DNA of 64,000 bases. Origin: an uncultured Clostridia bacterium (GTDB lineage: Bacteria; Bacillota; Clostridia; Oscillospirales; Ruminococcaceae). Numbering within the stretch: the stretch's first letter is position 1; each line of letters starts with the position of its first letter. The notes beneath the pieces were generated by a model, which was given only the letters and a program-made list of their open reading frames with translations, was not told where the DNA came from and did no database searches. Location: assembly GCA_947584375.1 (NCBI GenBank), contig CANPWL010000004.1, forward strand, positions 1 to 64,000, read 5' to 3'. The position numbers and the translations under genes were made by a program. Below, piece after piece: positions 1 through 8,107 of this stretch.

Positions 1-51
1 AAAGAAGATATACAGCAAGTGGGTCAAGAAGATAAGGAAAGTAAAAGCTAA
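1..51 (+). CDS. C-terminal end of an unidentified protein (partial)
   Basis: An open frame enters from the left edge and stops at TAA 49-51, giving a polar, charged tail of 16 residues (KEDIQQVGQEDKESKS). It is too short to identify. The intergenic repeat that begins immediately after it, and the hairpin at 164-196, fit with this being a genuine gene end. Confidence 0.4.
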   Translation, partial: KEDIQQVGQEDKESKS

Positions 52-52
52 A

Positions 53-125
53 TAGCAACGGCGAGCCGCCGCAGGCTTTGCGTCTTTGGGAAGTTTAAAA
101 AAAGTTAATGCTTATCAAAGGCGGA
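53..125. repeat. degenerate copy of the palindromic intergenic repeat
   Basis: The stretch begins with AACGGCGAGCCGCCG, a short GGCG-AGC-CGCC type hairpin, continues with a GTCTTTGGGAAG segment and ends with CAAAGGCGGAGG. The same order of modules is seen at 7.3 kb and 56 kb. This copy is decayed because the CCGCC arm reads GCGTC. Confidence 0.5.
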
Positions 126-163
126 GGAAAAAAGCTTTCCCTAAAATTCCTAATATAAATTGT

Positions 164-196
164 AAACCGCTCGGGCTTGGGATACCCGGGCGGTTT
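164..196. terminator. strong hairpin between convergent genes
   Basis: AAACCGCTCGGG and CCCGGGCGGTTT form a 12-bp stem (one G-U pair) around a 9-nt loop. It lies between the partial plus-strand gene and the minus-strand TSCPD gene, so it could terminate both. There is no long T-run, so intrinsic termination is inferred from stem strength and position. Confidence 0.5.
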
Positions 197-240
197 GCGT
201 TTGTCATTATAAGATTTTTACTTTATACTGGGTTTGCTGA

Positions 241-483
241 TTATAAACTCTCCTCAAGAGCCTGTGCAAGCTGTGCAGGACAGGATGTTCCTCTGCCACC
301 GCAATCAACATCTTTCAAAAGCTTGATTACATCTTTAACTTTCATTCCCTTTGCAAGTCTTGCAACACCCTGAGTATTGCCGGAACATCCGCCGACAAAC
401 TCAACATTTTTGATGATTCCGTCCTCAACTTCTACGTTTATCTGTCTTGCACAAACTCCTTTTGTTTTGTAATTAATAGTCAT
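241..483 (-). CDS. TIGR03905-type TSCPD domain protein
   Basis: This 80-residue protein has four cysteines (11, 33, 61, 68) and a C-terminal TSCPA motif at 67-71, the variant of the TSCPD motif that names the family. The N-terminal half resembles the small uncharacterised TIGR03905 proteins of Clostridia, and the domain also occurs at the end of vitamin-B12-dependent ribonucleotide reductases. The conserved cysteines suggest metal or Fe-S binding, but no function is established. A clear AGGAGG ribosome site precedes the ATG. It lies 12 bases downstream of the malic enzyme gene on the same strand and may be co-transcribed with it. Confidence 0.85.
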   Translation of the reverse strand: MTINYKTKGVCARQINVEVEDGIIKNVEFVGGCSGNTQGVARLAKGMKVKDVIKLLKDVDCGGRGTSCPAQLAQALEESL

Positions 484-495
484 ATATGATACCTC

Positions 496-1671
496 CTATT
501 TTATTTTTGCAACACCGCTTTCAACTGCCGCTTGTGCAACAGCCTTTGCAACAGCCTTTGGTATATTTCGGTCAAAGGCATTAGGCAAAATGAAGTCTGC
601 ACAAAGCTCACTGTCACTTACACATTCAGCTATTGCCTTTGAAGCTGCCATTTTCATTTCTTCATTAATGTCGCTTGCCCTTACGGCTAATGCGCCTTTG
701 AATATTCCCGGAAAGGCTACTACATTGTTTATCTGATTAGGAAAGTCGCTCCGACCCGTTCCTACAATGAATGCTCCTGCTTTCTTTGCCTTGTCAGGCA
801 TTATTTCGGGAGTAGGATTAGCCATAGCGAAAATGATAGGCTTATCATTCATTGATTTGATCATTTCCTCTGTAACAAGATTAGGTTTGGATACGCCTAT
901 AAATGCGTCTGCATCTTTCATAGCGTCGGCAAGGTCTCCCGTTATGCAGGCTTTATTTGTAAGTTTGGCAAGTTCTTTGTGTGTATTGCTAAGCGTTTCA
1001 TCGGTTCTTGATATTATACCGTTTATATCGACCATTATTATGTTGCCCACTCCGAGCGATAATAACAGCTTTGCTATTGCAGTTCCTGCCGCACCTGCAC
1101 CGTTTATAACTATGTTAAGATCCTCTATTCTCTTGTTTGTTACCTTGCAGGCATTCATCAGAGCAGCACCAACAACAATTGCCGTTCCGTGCTGGTCATC
1201 GTGGAAAACAGGAATATTTATACGCTCTTTCAGTTTTTTTTCAATTTCAAAGCATCGGGGAGCTGATATATCCTCAAGATTTATACCGCCAAAGCTGTCT
1301 GAAATAAGCTCGATAGTTCTCACGATTTCATCGGTGTCTTTTGACTTCACACAGATTGGAAAAGCGTCTACATCGGCAAATTCCTTAAAGAGAGCGCATT
1401 TGCCTTCCATAACAGGCATACCTGCAAGACCACCTATGTCGCCCAATCCGAGAACTGCTGTTCCGTCTGTTATTACGGCAACCAGATTAGAGCGCCTTGT
1501 AAGTTCATATGAAAGCTCAGGATTCTTCTGAATTTCAAGGCACGGACATGCAACGCCCGGTGTATAAGCGTGTGATAGATCGTCCGAGTTTTCAACCTTT
1601 ACTCTTGATACGATTTCAATTTTGCCGTTCCATTCCTTATGCTTTTTTAATGATGATTCCATTATGTCCAT
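496..1671 (-). CDS. NAD(P)-dependent malic enzyme
   Basis: Converts malate to pyruvate and CO2 with reduction of NAD(P). At 391 residues it matches the short bacterial malic enzymes without a phosphotransacetylase tail. Visible signatures are YTPGV at 36-40 with the catalytic Tyr, the lysine in EGKCA near 91, the metal-site acids in NLEDISAP (131-138) and in FHDDQHGT (157-163), and the nucleotide-binding GAGAAG at 191-196. An ATG three codons downstream (MESSL) is an alternative start. The small TSCPD gene follows it. The role is probably pyruvate or NAD(P)H supply in a fermentative cell. Confidence 0.95.
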   Translation of the reverse strand: MDIMESSLKKHKEWNGKIEIVSRVKVENSDDLSHAYTPGVACPCLEIQKNPELSYELTRRSNLVAVITDGTAVLGLGDIGGLAGMPVMEGKCALFKEFADVDAFPICVKSKDTDEIVRTIELISDSFGGINLEDISAPRCFEIEKKLKERINIPVFHDDQHGTAIVVGAALMNACKVTNKRIEDLNIVINGAGAAGTAIAKLLLSLGVGNIIMVDINGIISRTDETLSNTHKELAKLTNKACITGDLADAMKDADAFIGVSKPNLVTEEMIKSMNDKPIIFAMANPTPEIMPDKAKKAGAFIVGTGRSDFPNQINNVVAFPGIFKGALAVRASDINEEMKMAASKAIAECVSDSELCADFILPNAFDRNIPKAVAKAVAQAAVESGVAKIK

Positions 1672-1710
1672 TGTTTATTTGACCTTTCGCCTAATTATTA
1701 TTGTTTATTA

Positions 1711-1902
1711 TCAGCTATTATTATCTCTTTCAATAGCCTCACTTACTGCTCGGTTGAGAAATTTATTCAAAGTACCGTCGTGTTTCTTAGCGTGGGCTAC
1801 AATATTTTCTTTTTCACCCTTTGGAACTTTCATTTCCAATCTGTCATAATGATTTTTAGTATACTTTGTATTTGCTCTTATTTTGGCTTTACTAGCAGGC
1901 AT
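1711..1902 (-). CDS. small RHH (Arc-type) DNA-binding protein, copy 1
   Basis: The 63-residue protein is basic at its N-terminus. It has the layout of a ribbon-helix-helix protein: a strand YDRLEMKVPKG, a first helix EKENIVAHAKKHDG, a turn, and a second helix TLNKFLNRAVSEAIERD. Three close paralogues lie at 57.5-58.5 kb. It is read away from the small gene at 2105-2320, and the same divergent pairing recurs at 57 kb. A promoter (1953-1981) serves it. RHH proteins usually bind operators as dimers and often repress their own promoters; whether this one acts alone or with the divergent partner is unknown. Confidence 0.75.
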   Translation of the reverse strand: MPASKAKIRANTKYTKNHYDRLEMKVPKGEKENIVAHAKKHDGTLNKFLNRAVSEAIERDNNS

Positions 1903-1952
1903 ATTTTTACCCCCTTAACCTTAAATAAATTTCTTTGTACTTATTTGATTAA

Positions 1953-1981
1953 AATATATCATATTTGTACATTTTAGTCAA
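1953..1981 (-). promoter_or_regulatory. sigma-A promoter of RHH copy 1
   Basis: Read on the minus strand, TTGACT is followed by a 17-bp spacer and TATATT. The spacer carries TGTACAAATATGA, which is also found in the promoters of the three paralogues at 57.4-58.2 kb. That conserved spacer is a candidate operator. Confidence 0.65.
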
Positions 1982-2104
1982 TACACATAAGTATAATTGA
2001 TTAATATTTAGTTGTTTTGCACATTGATTTTACAACGCCGACATTGTACAATATAGATATATCAATAGTGTAATATAAAGTTTAAGAAAGTGGAAGTGAC
2101 ATCA

Positions 2105-2320
2105 TTGGGTAAAACAATTACAGAAAAAATAGTAACAGATATAGAGGACTTAAAATATGAATCTGATACATTAGTCGGACTGTCAATAGTTCTTACGACA
2201 TTTTTTGAATCCGCTTTATATGATGAAAATATATTAAATGTATTTGTAATCTTAATGGAAGAAACATTTAAAATGCAGGATAAATGCAATGCTCTTATGA
2301 AATTTGCACATGACGTTTAA
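2105..2320 (+). CDS. uncharacterised 71-aa protein, divergent partner of RHH copy 1
   Basis: I do not recognise the family. The protein is acidic and predicted mostly helical, with the pattern TLVGLSIVLTTFFE followed by FVILMEETFKMQDKCNAL. It aligns without gaps to the product of 57062-57292 (about 25% identity; shared GLS, F, E and CN-L residues). The frame could start at GTG 2090, but TTG 2105 is preferred because GGAAGTG lies just upstream and the paralogue starts with ATG at the equivalent codon. It is divergent from the RHH gene and its stop lies next to the end of the convergent PHP gene. A toxin or a co-regulator is possible. Confidence 0.6.
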   Translation: MGKTITEKIVTDIEDLKYESDTLVGLSIVLTTFFESALYDENILNVFVILMEETFKMQDKCNALMKFAHDV

Positions 2321-2321
2321 T

Positions 2322-3167
2322 TTATTTTTGTGCATTTACAGATATAAGCTCGTACAGTTTTTCTATATTCTCCTCATCGGTTGTTCTGCTGCCTATATGC
2401 GTCGGAACGGCATTATATAATCCGTGAAAATCCGAACCGCCCGTAACGATAAGGTCATATTTTTTGGCAATTTCCAAAAGTTTTTTCTGAGCGTTATCGT
2501 CAGCAGAGTAATGGTAGACCTCAATGCCGTCCAATTTTTTTCTTTCGGCAAGATCCTTGCAAAGTTCTATGTTGTCAAACATACAGGGGTGAGCAAGAAC
2601 AGCTATACCTCTTGAAGAATGAATTAGATCCAAAACAAATTCCACACTAGGGTATCTTCGTGTAACCAAAATTGAGCCTTCTCCGTTTTTAGTAAATAAT
2701 CTATCAGACAATTCTCCGTAAAGGTCAACAGCGTAACCGTAGTTGACCAAAGCTCTCATAATATGCTGTTTGTATATGCTTTTACTGCTCTTAGCGTATT
2801 TTGTAACGGATTCCGTAGTAATGGGGTAAATCTCTTTAACTTTTTCTATCATATCCTTAGAGCATGACTTTCTTATCTCGCATGATTTAAGGCAAAGACC
2901 TTCCAGTCTGTCAGGCTTTTGCGGAGCATAGCATAGAATATGTACCTTACAGTTTCTTTTTTCATCCCATGCAGAAAGCTCAACACCGGGAATTATTTTA
3001 ACTCCGTATCTTTCACCTAAAACGGCAGCCCTGTTACATGAGGAAAGCGTGTCATGATCTGTTATTGACAGAACATCAATATTGGTTCTTTTAGCCTGAA
3101 CGATTATTTCCTCTATCCCAAGAGAACCATCTGATAAGGTTGTATGACAGTGTAAATCGCCTTTCAT
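2322..3167 (-). CDS. PHP-domain metal-dependent phosphoesterase
   Basis: A 281-residue PHP-domain protein related to bacterial PHP phosphoesterases of the TrpH/RNase AM group, which act on 3',5'-bisphosphorylated nucleotides or 5' RNA ends. Metal-binding motifs are visible in order: DLHCHTTLSDGS at 4-15, ITDHDTLS near 40, a conserved HPCM, and a C-terminal GGSDFHG. The ATG at 3167 is chosen over the upstream one at 3242 because GGAGG sits 8 bases before it and the motif-bearing N-terminus starts there. The exact substrate cannot be read from sequence. Confidence 0.85.
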   Translation of the reverse strand: MKGDLHCHTTLSDGSLGIEEIIVQAKRTNIDVLSITDHDTLSSCNRAAVLGERYGVKIIPGVELSAWDEKRNCKVHILCYAPQKPDRLEGLCLKSCEIRKSCSKDMIEKVKEIYPITTESVTKYAKSSKSIYKQHIMRALVNYGYAVDLYGELSDRLFTKNGEGSILVTRRYPSVEFVLDLIHSSRGIAVLAHPCMFDNIELCKDLAERKKLDGIEVYHYSADDNAQKKLLEIAKKYDLIVTGGSDFHGLYNAVPTHIGSRTTDEENIEKLYELISVNAQK

Positions 3168-3254
3168 ACATTGACCTCCATTCCTAAACACTAAATTATA
3201 AGTATTATACCAAAAATTCGACAAAAAATCAAGTAAATACAAATTACATTTGAG

Positions 3255-4202
3255 CTAAAAAAATTTATCAACAAACCATGGAGATTTTGTATAAAACGAT
3301 TTTTTATCAAGGTATCCCAGTATGCCTGCATCTGTTAAAAAATCAAATGTCAGGCGATTTGCGCATAAAGCTTGAGTTTTAACTCCGTATTTTTTATTGA
3401 TCAGGTTTATGCCGTATTTTCCGTCTCCGAGCAGGGGATGACCTATATAGGACATATGTGCTCGTATTTGATGGGTTCGTCCTGTTAATAAATTTATTTC
3501 AACAAGTGAAAGATTATTCTTTTCTTTTATAACTTTATACTTAGTAAGAATCTGTTTGTTATTAGGTTTTTTATTATTCTCTATATGAACTGTTTTGTTT
3601 TTTTCATCTTTAAATAGATAGTTATTCAAGGTATCCTCTTTTTTACTAAATGTTCCGATACATACGCATAAATAATGTTTATGAATCTCACGTTCCTTGA
3701 TTTTTTGATTTAAAATTCTAAGACTTTCAGCGTTTTTTGCACATATAACAATCCCTGACGTGTTTCTGTCGAGCCTGTTGCACAGTGCAGGTGCAAAGGA
3801 CAGTTCGTTTCGGGGATCGTATTCTTTTTTTATATACAGATAGTGTTTAATACGGTTTATAAGCGTATCAATGCTGTTATCATTGTCCTCATGAACAACA
3901 AGTCCCGACGGTTTGTCAATAAGTATAATATTTTCATCCTCATAAATAATGTTGATATTAGACGAAACACTGAGAAAGCTATCGTCTTTAGCGGATTCGA
4001 AAAACTCGTCGTTTATGTAGAGCTGTATTTCGTCTCCGACGTTCAGTCGTGTTGAAATTTCACAGCGTTTTCCGTTTATCTTGATGCGTTTGAGACGAAT
4101 ATATTTGTACATAAGATTTTTCGGAAGACTTTTTATTGTTTTTGTAATAAATTTATCAAGTCTTTGACCTGAATCGTTTTCATTTATGATAAATGTTCTC
4201 AA
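3255..4202 (-). CDS. RluA-family RNA pseudouridine synthase
   Basis: Converts specific uridines of rRNA or tRNA to pseudouridine. Residues 1-65 resemble an S4 RNA-binding domain (DSGQRLDKFITK...RLKRIKING). The catalytic motif RLDRNTSG lies at 143-150 with Asp145 as the nucleophile, and the C-terminal GRTHQIRAHM motif is intact. The length of 315 residues is normal for RluC/RluD-like enzymes. The target uridines cannot be decided from the sequence. The 290-bp gap between this gene and radC holds an AT-rich region and the radC promoter. Confidence 0.92.
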   Translation of the reverse strand: MRTFIINENDSGQRLDKFITKTIKSLPKNLMYKYIRLKRIKINGKRCEISTRLNVGDEIQLYINDEFFESAKDDSFLSVSSNINIIYEDENIILIDKPSGLVVHEDNDNSIDTLINRIKHYLYIKKEYDPRNELSFAPALCNRLDRNTSGIVICAKNAESLRILNQKIKEREIHKHYLCVCIGTFSKKEDTLNNYLFKDEKNKTVHIENNKKPNNKQILTKYKVIKEKNNLSLVEINLLTGRTHQIRAHMSYIGHPLLGDGKYGINLINKKYGVKTQALCANRLTFDFLTDAGILGYLDKKSFYTKSPWFVDKFF

Positions 4203-4385
4203 AATTATTCTCCTTTAAATGATTTGTGGTGGATTAGACTAAAAGTTTTAATCAAGCCGACGAGCCATAGGAGTCTTTGCTGACTTTTATAGTTTTTAGA
4301 TGTTAAATCGTGAGTGGCAGTATGTAGAAATCAACATATTGCTGCTCTTAATTTATAGTATAACACACTTTTTAATAAAATTCAC

Positions 4386-4414
4386 TTTACTTTCGCAAAA
4401 TAATATTGTATAAT
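4386..4414 (+). promoter_or_regulatory. probable sigma-A promoter of radC
   Basis: TTTACT is separated by exactly 17 bases from TATAAT (4409-4414), about 80 bases upstream of the radC start. The -10 box is perfect and the -35 box weak. Confidence 0.55.
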
Positions 4415-4493
4415 AAACAAAAAGAACATAAGTTCACATAAATAGTGTTTTTTAGGCTAGCGATTAAATTATCAGAAGGGAAGATTCATAATT

Positions 4494-5177
4494 ATGGACG
4501 CACCGCACACGGGACACAGACAGCGAATGAGAGAAAAATTTCTTAAAATGGGATTAGACAGCTTTGAACCCCATGAAGCGCTTGAATTGTTGCTGACATA
4601 TAGTATTCCTAGAAAAAACACTAATATTATTGCGCATAAGCTTTTGGATACGTTTGGGTCTATATCTGCGGTGTTTGACGCACCTTTTGAAGCATTGATA
4701 AATGTTGACGGTATAACAGAGAATTCTGCAACTCTAATAAAAATGGTACCCGATTTACTTAGATTATATAAAAACGGAATAGACGATTCAAAATGTCTTA
4801 ACACAATTGAAAGTGTTACAAAATATTTTTCTGTTGCCTTCATAGGGCTTACAAAGGAAGAGTTCAAGGTTTGCTGTTTGGATAACGGATTGAATGTTAT
4901 ATCATGTTCAACCGTTGCTAAGGGTACAAATAATTCAGCCTCAATTACTCCGAGAATGGTAGCAGAAGCGGCTTTTAAAGCTAACAGTTCAAATATAATT
5001 ATCGCACATAATCACCCTGATACATATTGTACACCATCAGAGGCTGACAAAGCAATGACAAGAAAATTAAGGACAAGTCTTAAAGCCATTGATATTGATA
5101 TTTTGGATCATATCATAGTTGGCAAGGACGGCGTATTATCTTTTAAGAAAATAGGGCTTATCCCGTTTTTGGATTAA
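4494..5177 (+). CDS. radC: RadC-family JAB/MPN metalloprotein
   Basis: A 227-residue member of the RadC/YsnA family. The N-terminal part holds a helix-hairpin-helix-like segment (ALINVDGITENSATLI, ~67-82) and the C-terminal part the JAMM metal site: His172 and His174 in AHNHPD, Ser182, Asp185. Despite the old name, a DNA repair role is not established; JAB domains are usually metal-dependent hydrolases, and RadC proteins are linked to transformation or recombination. It directly precedes uvrB on the same strand with a 74-base gap. The conserved histidines suggest an active protein. Confidence 0.9.
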   Translation: MDAPHTGHRQRMREKFLKMGLDSFEPHEALELLLTYSIPRKNTNIIAHKLLDTFGSISAVFDAPFEALINVDGITENSATLIKMVPDLLRLYKNGIDDSKCLNTIESVTKYFSVAFIGLTKEEFKVCCLDNGLNVISCSTVAKGTNNSASITPRMVAEAAFKANSSNIIIAHNHPDTYCTPSEADKAMTRKLRTSLKAIDIDILDHIIVGKDGVLSFKKIGLIPFLD

Positions 5178-5251
5178 GAACAAGTCGGATATTAGCAATA
5201 TTAATACTTAAATTGTAAAGGGGGATTGCTCTTTTAAGAGCGGGCATATAT

Positions 5252-7219
5252 ATGGATAAATTTCAGTTGGTTTCATCATATAAGCCCACAGGCGATCAGC
5301 CGGAGGCTATTGAAAAGCTTGTAAGCGGTATAAAAAAAGGTTATAAGGAACAGACTTTGCTGGGCGTTACAGGTTCAGGCAAAACCTTCACTATGGCTAA
5401 TGTAATAGAGAAGATCAATAAGCCTACGCTGGTTTTGGCACATAACAAAATTTTGGCTGCCCAACTTTGCAGTGAGTTCAAGGAGTTTTTTCCTAATAAT
5501 GCCGTTGAGTATTTTGTATCTTACTACGATTACTATCAGCCTGAGGCTTATGTTCCCAGCACTGATGTTTATATAGAAAAGGATGCTTCAATAAATTCTG
5601 AGATAGATAAGCTTAGACACTCAGCTACAACAGCGATTGCCGAAAGGCGTGACGTTATAGTAGTTGCATCGGTTTCTTGTATATATTCACTTGGCGACCC
5701 TGAGGAGTACCGTTCTATGGTAGTATCAATAAGAAAGGGTATGGAAAAATCCCGTGACAATCTGTTGGCAGAGCTTGTTGGAATTCAATATGAACGCAAT
5801 GACATTGCCTTTGAAAGAAACAAGTTCAGGGTCAGGGGAGATGTTGTTGAAATTTTTCCGTCCAGTCATACAGATACTGCTTACAGGGTCGAATTTTTCG
5901 GCGATGAAATTGACAGGATTTCGGAGATAAACGTAATAACAGGCGAGCTTATATCAACTCTTAATCATGTTGCGATTTTTCCTGCTTCACACTATATAGT
6001 TGCAAAGGATAAGATGTCGCAAGCTATTGAGAAGCTTAGAGAGGAGCTTGATGAACGGGTTAAGTTCTTTACCGACAACAACAAACTGATAGAGGCACAG
6101 AGAATTGCTCAGAGGACAAATTACGACATAGAAATGTTACAGGAAATCGGTTTTTGCAGCGGTATTGAAAACTATTCAAGAGTTCTTGCGGGACGTCCGG
6201 CAGGCTCTACGCCATATACTTTACTTGATCATTTTCCTGACGATTTTTTGTTGATGGTTGACGAATCACATGTTAGTCTGCCGCAGGTCAGAGGAATGTA
6301 TGCAGGAGACAGGGCGAGAAAGACTACCTTAATAGACTACGGATTCAGGCTTCCGTCGGCGTTAGATAACCGACCTTTGCAGTTTGATGAATTTTATGAC
6401 CATATCAATCAGGCTGTATTCGTATCGGCAACGCCGGGTGATTTTGAAAAAGAACATTCTGCTCAAATTGTTGAGCAGGTTATCAGACCTACGGGATTGC
6501 TTGATCCTGAAATTTCTATACGTCCTGTTGAAGGGCAGATTGAAGATTTGCTGTCTGAAATAAACATTCGTATTGAAAAGAAACAGAGAATTTTGGTGAC
6601 AACATTGACCAAGAAAATGGCTGAGGACCTGACCGAGTTTCTCAAAGGCTACGGCATAGCAGTTAGGTATATGCACCACGACATTGACGCTATTGAGAGA
6701 ATGGAAATCATTCGTGATCTGCGTTTGGGGGAGTTCGACGTGCTTGTGGGTATAAATCTTCTGCGTGAGGGGTTGGACATCCCTGAGGTTTCTCTTGTAG
6801 CGATTTTAGACGCTGACAAGGAAGGTTTTCTTCGGTCGGAAAGTTCTTTGATACAGACGGTCGGACGTGCTGCAAGAAACGCTGAAGGTAAAGTAATAAT
6901 GTACGCCGATCAGGTAACACGCTCTATGGAGTTGGCAATAACCGAAACAGAGAGACGTCGTGCAATTCAGATGGAATATAACAAAAAGCATGGTATTGTA
7001 CCTAAAACAATTGTTAAGGATGTACGCGATGTTATAGAGATATCTACTAAAGAGGAGGTCGAATACTCCGCACGGCAAAGAAATAAGATGTCAAAGCAGG
7101 AGATGAACAAGCTGATAGAAGATTTAACAAGGCAGATGAAGGAGTCTGCTAAGATGCTTGAGTTTGAGCATGCGGCATTTCTAAGGGATAAGATTGCGGA
7201 GCTTAAGGGGCAACGGTGA
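5252..7219 (+). CDS. uvrB: excinuclease ABC subunit B
   Basis: Damage-verifying helicase of nucleotide excision repair; it acts with UvrA (8082-10913) and with UvrC, which is not in the window. At 655 residues it is full length. Walker A GVTGSGKT is at 38-45, the tyrosine-rich beta-hairpin that clamps DNA follows ([15 protein letters not shown], ~92-106), helicase motifs are seen ([23 protein letters not shown]), and a C-terminal UVR domain (~615-650) contacts UvrC. The region just before the ATG contains a GCTCTT/AAGAGC hairpin rather than a well-spaced ribosome site, which could limit translation. Confidence 0.97.
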   Translation: MDKFQLVSSYKPTGDQPEAIEKLVSGIKKGYKEQTLLGVTGSGKTFTMANVIEKINKPTLVLAHNKILAAQLCSEFKEFFPNNAVEYFVSYYDYYQPEAYVPSTDVYIEKDASINSEIDKLRHSATTAIAERRDVIVVASVSCIYSLGDPEEYRSMVVSIRKGMEKSRDNLLAELVGIQYERNDIAFERNKFRVRGDVVEIFPSSHTDTAYRVEFFGDEIDRISEINVITGELISTLNHVAIFPASHYIVAKDKMSQAIEKLREELDERVKFFTDNNKLIEAQRIAQRTNYDIEMLQEIGFCSGIENYSRVLAGRPAGSTPYTLLDHFPDDFLLMVDESHVSLPQVRGMYAGDRARKTTLIDYGFRLPSALDNRPLQFDEFYDHINQAVFVSATPGDFEKEHSAQIVEQVIRPTGLLDPEISIRPVEGQIEDLLSEINIRIEKKQRILVTTLTKKMAEDLTEFLKGYGIAVRYMHHDIDAIERMEIIRDLRLGEFDVLVGINLLREGLDIPEVSLVAILDADKEGFLRSESSLIQTVGRAARNAEGKVIMYADQVTRSMELAITETERRRAIQMEYNKKHGIVPKTIVKDVRDVIEISTKEEVEYSARQRNKMSKQEMNKLIEDLTRQMKESAKMLEFEHAAFLRDKIAELKGQR

Positions 7220-7475
7220 CGTTACCTGTTAGAGGCAAGAGATTTAGAAGCAAGAAACAAGAGCAACGGTGACGTTGCACCGCCGAGCCGGCGGAGGCTT
7301 TTCCGCCTTTGGGAAGTATGATTAATGTTAAACTATTGTGAAACGGCGGGCTAACACTTACGGACAAGAAACAAGAGCAACGGTGACGTTGCACCGCCGA
7401 GCTGGCGGAGGCTTTTCCGCCTCTGGAAAGTATGATTAATGTTAAACTATTGTGAAACGGCGGGCGGAATTTTGA
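7207..7475. repeat. tandem palindromic intergenic repeats, 114-bp unit
   Basis: Two near-identical units begin at 7264 and 7378, preceded by a partial one overlapping the end of uvrB. Each has the order CAACGGTGACGTTG (5-bp stem, GTGA loop), CCGCCGAGCCGGCGG (6-bp stem, AGC loop), then CCGCCTTTGG and CAAT-rich sequence closing at AACGGCGGGC, and an AGAAACAAGAG linker. The second unit has GAGCTGG in place of GAGCCGG, which breaks one base pair. The remainder up to 7639 holds AT-rich sequence and the next ribosome site. Confidence 0.85.
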
Positions 7476-7639
7476 TAAAAATTAAAACGTGTGATACAAG
7501 TGTATAATATTTAACAGGAATAAAGCACGAAGTGGTGCGTGATGTTGCTGGCGGTTCGCTGCTTATCAAACAAATGTTTGCTTGGTATAATATTTAAGAA
7601 CTTATGTTTTATAAGATATTGAACTTTAGGAGAAAAATA

Positions 7640-8107
7640 ATGACTTATGACGAGTATCTGAAAATAACGGACAAGGTGTTGAAAATTGAAAAAAGTATTG
7701 CTCCTTGTGGACTGGTTTGTGAGCTGTGCGGTGAAAGATCTCATTGCAAAGGCTGTAATTTTAGCAGAGATGATGAGCAAGGGTGCTCGTGCTTTCAAAG
7801 AAAATGCTCAAGATTTAAAGGCATAAAAGGCTGTTGGGAGTGCGATAATTTTTCCTGCGGTAAGGATATGCATAATACTGACGAGCACGGAGTAAGACTG
7901 GTTGCTTTTGTCCGTTATGCCAGAGATAATGGATTACATAGACTTGCCGATAGAATCATTAGAAATGAAGAAAACGGAATAATTTATCATAGAGACCACG
8001 TTAATCATAAAGGAGATTATGATAACTGCATTTCTGTTAACGAGGTTATAGAATTGTTGGAGAAAGGGAAGAAATATATCTATGCAAAAAAATCAAATTG
8101 TAATTAA
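7640..8107 (+). CDS. DUF3795 domain protein (cysteine-rich)
   Basis: A 155-residue cysteine-rich protein of the DUF3795 type. The cysteines cluster in [39 protein letters not shown] and ECDNFSCGK, a pattern suggesting zinc or Fe-S binding. No function is established for the family. The ATG at 7640 is preferred to the one at 7604 because TTAGGAGAAAAATA precedes it. Its last 26 bases overlap the start of uvrA in another frame, so translation is probably coupled; this places it in the uvrB-uvrA transcription unit. Confidence 0.8.
   Translation: MTYDEYLKITDKVLKIEKSIAPCGLVCELCGERSHCKGCNFSRDDEQGCSCFQRKCSRFKGIKGCWECDNFSCGKDMHNTDEHGVRLVAFVRYARDNGLHRLADRIIRNEENGIIYHRDHVNHKGDYDNCISVNEVIELLEKGKKYIYAKKSNCN

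Noticed and set aside
767..1531. 254-codon plus-strand frame opposite the malic enzyme gene
   Set aside because: It is antisense to a well-supported enzyme and has no recognisable domain or ribosome site.
7203..7394. 63-codon minus-strand frame over the 114-bp repeats
   Set aside because: Same reason: translation of palindromic repeat units.
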